DNA of 64,000 nt. Origin: Mesorhizobium sp. Root554. GTDB taxonomy: Bacteria; Pseudomonadota; Alphaproteobacteria; Rhizobiales; Rhizobiaceae. The notes below the pieces were generated by a model. It saw only the letters and a list, made by a program, of their open reading frames with translations. It made no database searches and was not told the origin of the DNA. The translations under genes were made by a program, and so were the position numbers. The stretch covers positions 1,201,948 through 1,265,947 of the forward strand of contig NZ_LMGA01000001.1 in the NCBI RefSeq assembly GCF_001427025.1, in the 5' to 3' direction. This document shows, piece by piece, positions 59,398 through 64,000 of this stretch (position 1 is the first letter of the stretch; each line of letters begins with the position of its first letter).

Positions 59398-60120
59398 ATG
59401 CTGACGCGCAAGCAACATGAACTGCTTCTTTTCATCCATGAAAGGCTGAAGGAAAGCGGCATTCCCCCTTCCTTCGACGAGATGAAGGAGGCGCTGGATC
59501 TGGCTTCGAAGTCAGGCATCCACAGGCTCATCACGGCGCTGGAAGAGCGAGGCTTCATCCGCCGGCTGCCGAACCGCGCCCGCGCCCTGGAAGTGCTTCG
59601 CCTGCCGGATTCGATCGCGCCAGGTCTCAACGCCGCGCGGAAATTCTCGCCCGGAATTATCCAGGGTGGCCTCGGCAGGCCGCAGCCGAAGGAGCCGACC
59701 CGTCTGCAGGCCGCCGGCAACGACGACGATGCCGCCGCCGCCATTTCCATTCCCGTCATGGGCCGCATCGCCGCCGGCGTGCCGATCGACGCCATCCAGC
59801 ACAAGACCCATTCGATTTCCGTGCCGCCGGACATGATTTCGGGCGGCGAGCACTACGCGCTCGAGGTCAAGGGCGATTCGATGATCGAGGCCGGCATTTT
59901 CGACGGCGACACGGTCATCATCCGCAACGCCAACACCGCCAGCCCCGGTGAGATCATCGTCGCCCTGGTGGACGACGAGGAGGCGACCCTCAAGCGCTTC
60001 CGCCGCAAGGGCGCATCCATCGCGCTGGAAGCGGCGAACCCCGCCTATGAAACCCGCATCTTCGGCCCCGACCGGGTCAAGGTGCAGGGTCGGCTGGTCG
60101 GGCTGATCAGGCGCTACTGA
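59398..60120 (+). CDS. lexA: LexA repressor
   Basis: A 240-aa SOS repressor. N-terminal wHTH ([42 protein letters not shown]). RecA-stimulated cleavage site Ala126-Gly127 (GRIAAGVP), catalytic Ser161 (KGDSMIEAG) and Lys199 (ATLKRF). ATG at 59398 is preceded by GGGGGG at -9. It represses itself through the SOS box upstream. Confidence 0.97.
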   Translation: MLTRKQHELLLFIHERLKESGIPPSFDEMKEALDLASKSGIHRLITALEERGFIRRLPNRARALEVLRLPDSIAPGLNAARKFSPGIIQGGLGRPQPKEPTRLQAAGNDDDAAAAISIPVMGRIAAGVPIDAIQHKTHSISVPPDMISGGEHYALEVKGDSMIEAGIFDGDTVIIRNANTASPGEIIVALVDDEEATLKRFRRKGASIALEAANPAYETRIFGPDRVKVQGRLVGLIRRY

Positions 60121-60195
60121 TCCGGATCAGGGCCTTGGCTTGGCTTGGCGTATCGAATACGACACGCGGCTTGGAGTTTGCCGCGCATGGTTGCG

Positions 60196-62775
60196 TCATT
60201 CATCTTCCGAATTTTGCTCGTCTTCCGCGTTTCGTCTTTGACGGCTCGCGTCCTGGCGTGACCGGCGCTCGAACGGCGGCAGCCCCCTCGCCTCGCGCGA
60301 GAACTGTCGCTGCACGTGCCAGGGCCGGTAGTCGCCAACGATGGCGAACTGGATTTCCGCTGGCGCGGCGGCTGACTGCGAAGCGAAATACACGGCGGCG
60401 CTGCCCGATTGCGCAAGCTCCTGTCTGGTGATGACCGCAACCAGCGGATCATGGCAGGGATCGGAAGCCGTTGCGTCGTCGATGACGATCAAGGCCGCAA
60501 ATCCACAGGCATTGCGGGCCGACCGTTCGTCCTTCACCCGCGCCACGATTGCCCCCGAGACGTGCCGCGCCACGCAACTGTCCGGAGTGCAGAGAAATGG
60601 CGTGCCGGGCGGGAGGTCGAGCGCGCCGGTTGTGGCCAGCCTTGTTTCTTCGCCTTTGAGGGTTTCGGGCCCGATCACAGTTTCCGCATCAAGCGCGCGA
60701 CGCCAGTTGTCGATGGTGAACTGGTTCGGCTTCGGCCGATTGACCGCGAGTTCGCCGCCGCCGATCGGCATGGCGATCAGATGCGCATCCTCCGAGACCA
60801 GGACGTCCGGCGTTCGCACGCTCGGCATGGCGAGTATGCCGCCAAGCGCGAACGGAATGGCCGCCAGGCGCAGCCGGGTCGTCGCCACGGTCGCGATCAC
60901 CAGCGCGACGGTGACGAGCAGGACGGACTGGATGGACACCAGCCCCACCGCATCGACTGGCGACCGCACGGAAATCCAATCGGAGATGGCGATCATCGCC
61001 GTCAGCCCCTTTCCCATCACGTAGAGAAATGGCCCGTCGGCGCCGAACGGCATGGCGATGGCGGAGAGCACCGCGAAGGGCATCACCGCCAGCGAGACGA
61101 TGGGCATCACGGCGAGGTTGGCGAACAGGCTGAGCGGCGACACGCGCTGGAAGTGCCACATGGCGAACAAGGCGGTGGCGCTGCCGGCGATGATCGTGGT
61201 CGCGGCGATGCCGACCCCGGCGCTGAAGAACCGGCCCGTGAGATCGGCGAGGAGTGAGCGCTCCGCCGGCGGGCCGCTTGAGCTTTTGGTCGCGCGGTAG
61301 TCCGACCACCACGCATAGGCGCCAACCAGCGCCGCGGTCGCGGCGAACGACATCTGGAAGCTGGGGCCGACCACCTCGTGCGGCGACACCAGGATGACGA
61401 TGACCGCCGAGATGGCGAGGTTGCGCATGGTCAGCGCCGCGCGATCGAACAGCACCGCCGTCAGCATCACCGCCAGCATGATGAAGCTGCGCTCGGCGGC
61501 GACGACGACGCCCGAAATGGAAAGATACGCCGCGATCGAAAACAGCGCCGCCGCGGCGGCATATTTCTTCACCGGGCGTCGCGAAGAAAAGCCGGGAAAC
61601 AGCGCGAAGGCGGCGCGCAGCATCACCATCACCGTGCCGGCGACCAGCGCCATGTGCAGCCCGGAAATCGAGATGATGTGGTAGATGCCGGTGCGCCGCA
61701 TCGCCTCGTTGATCGGCTCGGGAATGCCGGCGCGCACGCCGACCATGAGGGCGGCGGCGATTTCGCCTTCCGGTCCGCCAATGGTGGCGCGGATGCGGCC
61801 TGCGATGGCGTCGCGGATATTCTGCACCGCCGTCGCCAGCCGCGCCTTGAGCGGCACCTCCTTGATTGGCTCCAGCTTGGGATTGCTGAGGAAAAAGCCG
61901 CTGCCGCCCAGGCCCTCGAAATAGCTTTCGAAGGAGAAGTCGTAGCCGCCCGGCCGCACCGGCCCGGTCGGCGGCAAAAGTCGCACGAAACCGCTGACCT
62001 GCGATCCCGCCATTGTTCCGGCCGGGATGGCGCGGGCCGACAGCCGCACGCGCTCCGGCTGGTAACGCAGCTTCGGCCGCGCGGTCGAAATCACGTCCAG
62101 CGTCAGCCGCACCCGGCCGCTGGCCAGTTCGTCGATTGAAACCACCCGACCGGTCAGGCGCGTGGAAATGTCCGACCCGAGCGTCTCGCCGCCGCCCCGC
62201 CAGGTCTCGACCTTCGCCGCCAGAACGCCGAGCGCGCAAAAGAACCCCACAGCGAACAAAAGATGCATTTTCGGCCGCGAGCGGCAGGCGAGCATCAGGC
62301 AGGCCAAAGCCACGACGCACATGACCGGCTGCAGGAAACCGGGTTCGGATGCCAGCGCGAAATAGAACAGGGCGCCAGTGGCCAGGAAGACAGGAACGAG
62401 CAGGAAGCCGACGCCTCGGTCGAGTTCCGTACCGGAGGCCATGGCAAGGCCGCGGACAAGGTCATGGACGGAAATCCGGCCAAGACTTTGCGCCAGCCGC
62501 CATCTGGCCGGACCGGGCCGGGAAAGCTGGATCTTTCCGGGCAGATATTCCGCGGGAAGGATTTCACCTTGAGGGGCAGGTCCGTGCGCCGGCTCCCGCA
62601 ACGGCGACGCTGCCGCGCCGTCATCGGCTGTGACCGGCGAGCTTCGCATAGCCGCGGTATCTACCCGCAAGCCGGCATGAGAATCCGGCGCCGGCGTCGG
62701 CGCGAACAGCGACCGTTCGCTGACGTCGCGGTCAGCTTTCCCGCTGTCTTTGCCGCCCCGGCCCTGCCCCGCCAT
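60196..62775 (-). CDS. comEC: ComEC/Rec2 family DNA-uptake channel protein
   Basis: An 859-aa polytopic protein. An N-terminal DUF4131-like domain is followed by the competence channel with [13 protein letters not shown] OB strand, [63 protein letters not shown] and about ten helices. The C-terminal part lacks the HxHxDH metallo-beta-lactamase motif, so no nuclease activity is expected. It has a disordered basic end. Adjacent to lexA, divergent from gltX. Confidence 0.9.
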   Translation of the reverse strand: MAGQGRGGKDSGKADRDVSERSLFAPTPAPDSHAGLRVDTAAMRSSPVTADDGAAASPLREPAHGPAPQGEILPAEYLPGKIQLSRPGPARWRLAQSLGRISVHDLVRGLAMASGTELDRGVGFLLVPVFLATGALFYFALASEPGFLQPVMCVVALACLMLACRSRPKMHLLFAVGFFCALGVLAAKVETWRGGGETLGSDISTRLTGRVVSIDELASGRVRLTLDVISTARPKLRYQPERVRLSARAIPAGTMAGSQVSGFVRLLPPTGPVRPGGYDFSFESYFEGLGGSGFFLSNPKLEPIKEVPLKARLATAVQNIRDAIAGRIRATIGGPEGEIAAALMVGVRAGIPEPINEAMRRTGIYHIISISGLHMALVAGTVMVMLRAAFALFPGFSSRRPVKKYAAAAALFSIAAYLSISGVVVAAERSFIMLAVMLTAVLFDRAALTMRNLAISAVIVILVSPHEVVGPSFQMSFAATAALVGAYAWWSDYRATKSSSGPPAERSLLADLTGRFFSAGVGIAATTIIAGSATALFAMWHFQRVSPLSLFANLAVMPIVSLAVMPFAVLSAIAMPFGADGPFLYVMGKGLTAMIAISDWISVRSPVDAVGLVSIQSVLLVTVALVIATVATTRLRLAAIPFALGGILAMPSVRTPDVLVSEDAHLIAMPIGGGELAVNRPKPNQFTIDNWRRALDAETVIGPETLKGEETRLATTGALDLPPGTPFLCTPDSCVARHVSGAIVARVKDERSARNACGFAALIVIDDATASDPCHDPLVAVITRQELAQSGSAAVYFASQSAAAPAEIQFAIVGDYRPWHVQRQFSREARGLPPFERRSRQDASRQRRNAEDEQNSEDE

Positions 62776-62866
62776 CGGGTCTGCCCCTTGCGCCCCTGCC
62801 CCCCTATGCTACATGAACGCCCGGCGCGGAAAAGTCCGCCAATGCCCGAAGGTTCTGAAGAGTTCT

Positions 62867-64000
62867 ATGTCCGAAACGGTCGTTACCCGCTTTGCCCCCT
62901 CGCCCACCGGCTATCTCCATATCGGCGGCGCGCGTACAGCGCTGTTCAACTGGCTCTATGCCAGGCATACGGGCGGCACGATGCTGCTGCGCATCGAGGA
63001 TACCGACCGCGAACGCTCCACCGATGCGGCCACCGCCGCCATCCTTGATGGACTGTCCTGGCTTGGCCTGACCTGGGAGGGCGAGCCGGTCTCGCAGTTC
63101 GAGCGCGCCGCTCGCCACCGTGAGGTGGCCGAGGAACTGGTTCGCAACGGCAAGGCCTATTATTGCTACGCCACGCCGGCGGAACTGGAGGCGATGCGCG
63201 AGAAGGCCCGCGCCGACGGGCGCCCGCCCCGCTACGACGGCCGCTGGCGCGACCGCGACCCGTCGGAAGCGCCTGCCGGCGTGCGCGGCGCGATCCGCAT
63301 CAAGGCTCCGTCCGAGGGCGAAACTCTGGTGCGCGACAGGGTGCAGGGCGACGTGCGCTTTCCCAACAAGGACCTCGACGATTTCATCATCCTGCGCTCC
63401 GACGGCAACCCGACCTACATGCATGCCGTGGTGGTCGACGATCATGACATGGGCGTTACCGACATCATCCGCGGCGACGACCACCTGACCAACGCAGCGC
63501 GCCAGACGGTGATCTACGACGCCATGGGCTGGACCGTGCCGAGGATGGCGCACATTCCGCTCATTCACGGCGCCGACGGAGCGAAGCTGTCCAAGCGCCA
63601 TGGCGCGCTCGGCGTCGAGGCCTATCGCGCCATGGGCTATCTGCCCGAGGCGCTGCTGAACTATCTGGCGCGGCTTGGCTGGAGCCATGGCGACGACGAA
63701 ATCATGTCCGTGGCCGACATGGTCTCGTGGTTCGACATCGTCGACGTCAACAAGGGCGCCGCGCGCTTCGACTTCGCCAAGCTCGAAGCGCTGAATGGCG
63801 TCCACATGCGCGCCATGGACGACGCGGCGCTGACGAATATCTTCATCGAGACGCTGCCGCATCTGCCGAATGGCGAGGCGCTGGCCGCGAAGCTCGACGA
63901 GAAGGCCAAGGACCGGCTGCTACAGGCCATGCCCGGGCTGAAGGAGCGCGCCAGGACACTGGTGGAGCTGGCCGACAGCGCCTATTTCCTCGTCGCCGAC
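62867..64000 (+). CDS. gltX: Glutamyl-tRNA synthetase (3' end beyond window)
   Basis: ATG at 62867 opens a frame of 378 codons reaching the window end without a stop. [22 protein letters not shown] is the class I HIGH region; [14 protein letters not shown] is the KMSKS-equivalent; [10 protein letters not shown] and [12 protein letters not shown] are conserved. It charges tRNA-Glu. GAAGAG lies 4 bases upstream. About 100 C-terminal residues are missing. Confidence 0.96.
   Translation, partial: MSETVVTRFAPSPTGYLHIGGARTALFNWLYARHTGGTMLLRIEDTDRERSTDAATAAILDGLSWLGLTWEGEPVSQFERAARHREVAEELVRNGKAYYCYATPAELEAMREKARADGRPPRYDGRWRDRDPSEAPAGVRGAIRIKAPSEGETLVRDRVQGDVRFPNKDLDDFIILRSDGNPTYMHAVVVDDHDMGVTDIIRGDDHLTNAARQTVIYDAMGWTVPRMAHIPLIHGADGAKLSKRHGALGVEAYRAMGYLPEALLNYLARLGWSHGDDEIMSVADMVSWFDIVDVNKGAARFDFAKLEALNGVHMRAMDDAALTNIFIETLPHLPNGEALAAKLDEKAKDRLLQAMPGLKERARTLVELADSAYFLVAD

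Overview
The window is 64 kb of GC-rich (roughly 60-65 %) chromosomal DNA from an alphaproteobacterium. It most likely belongs to the order Rhizobiales, near Mesorhizobium and other Phyllobacteriaceae. This assignment rests on gene order and gene architecture: dusB-ntrB-ntrC-ntrY-ntrX-dat-hfq-hflX with mazG, a fused ispDF, an E1-beta subunit (pdhB) carrying its own lipoyl domain, a fused TRAP dctQM, trpD-trpC-moaC-moeA-lexA-comEC-gltX, and an alphaproteobacterial SOS box (GAAC-N7-GAAC) before lexA. No rRNA, tRNA, CRISPR array, transposase or prophage was seen.

Layout. 1-2.3 kb: a cytochrome b561 / Tat-exported molybdopterin oxidoreductase pair, a 59-aa ORF and a secreted hypothetical protein. 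2.3-6.3 kb: cckA, a FliO-like membrane protein and a DksA with one cysteine. 6.4-15.6 kb: an eight-gene minus-strand accessory operon (dctQM, dctP, SDR, iclR-type regulator, thiolase, acyl-CoA ligase, SDR, tandem PCC-domain protein). It is preceded by two inverted repeats that look like IclR operators, and it is the most distinctive unit in the window. 15.8-17.1 kb: a perfect 15-bp hairpin, a luciferase-like oxidoreductase and a 47-aa membrane peptide.

17.3-29.5 kb: an aspartate/aromatic aminotransferase and mazG on the plus strand, then the minus-strand nitrogen-control cluster with hflX, hfq and a D-amino-acid aminotransferase. 29.6-31.4 kb: ispDF-cinA on the plus strand. 31.4-45.2 kb: a long minus-strand block of central metabolism (ubiquinone-associated START protein, lipA, lpd, pdhC, pdhB, pdhA, divIC/ftsB, eno, kdsA) with small stress-type proteins (GlsB, PRC-barrel, dodecin). 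Two AT-richer inserts interrupt the PDH region: a DUF559 nuclease-like gene flanked by inverted copies of a repeat, and a 126-aa hypothetical between pdhB and pdhC.

45.5-49.0 kb: an NCS1 transporter, a MarR-GNAT fusion with a perfect 20-bp palindrome at its start, a DUF1697 protein and a RelE-like toxin-antitoxin pair. 49.1-53.7 kb: pyrG, an L,D-transpeptidase, secG and tpiA. 53.8-64 kb: plus-strand ppiD-trpD-trpC-moaC-moeA, then SOS-regulated lexA, a minus-strand comEC, and gltX, which runs off the window.

How they work together: E1, E2 and E3 of pyruvate dehydrogenase (pdhA, pdhB, pdhC, lpd) and the lipoyl synthase that helps activate them (lipA) are neighbours. NtrB/NtrC and NtrY/NtrX form two paired two-component systems. 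The 6.4-15.6 kb operon has its own importer, CoA-activating ligase, thiolase, dehydrogenases and regulator, as expected for catabolism of an imported organic acid; the substrate cannot be read from the sequence.
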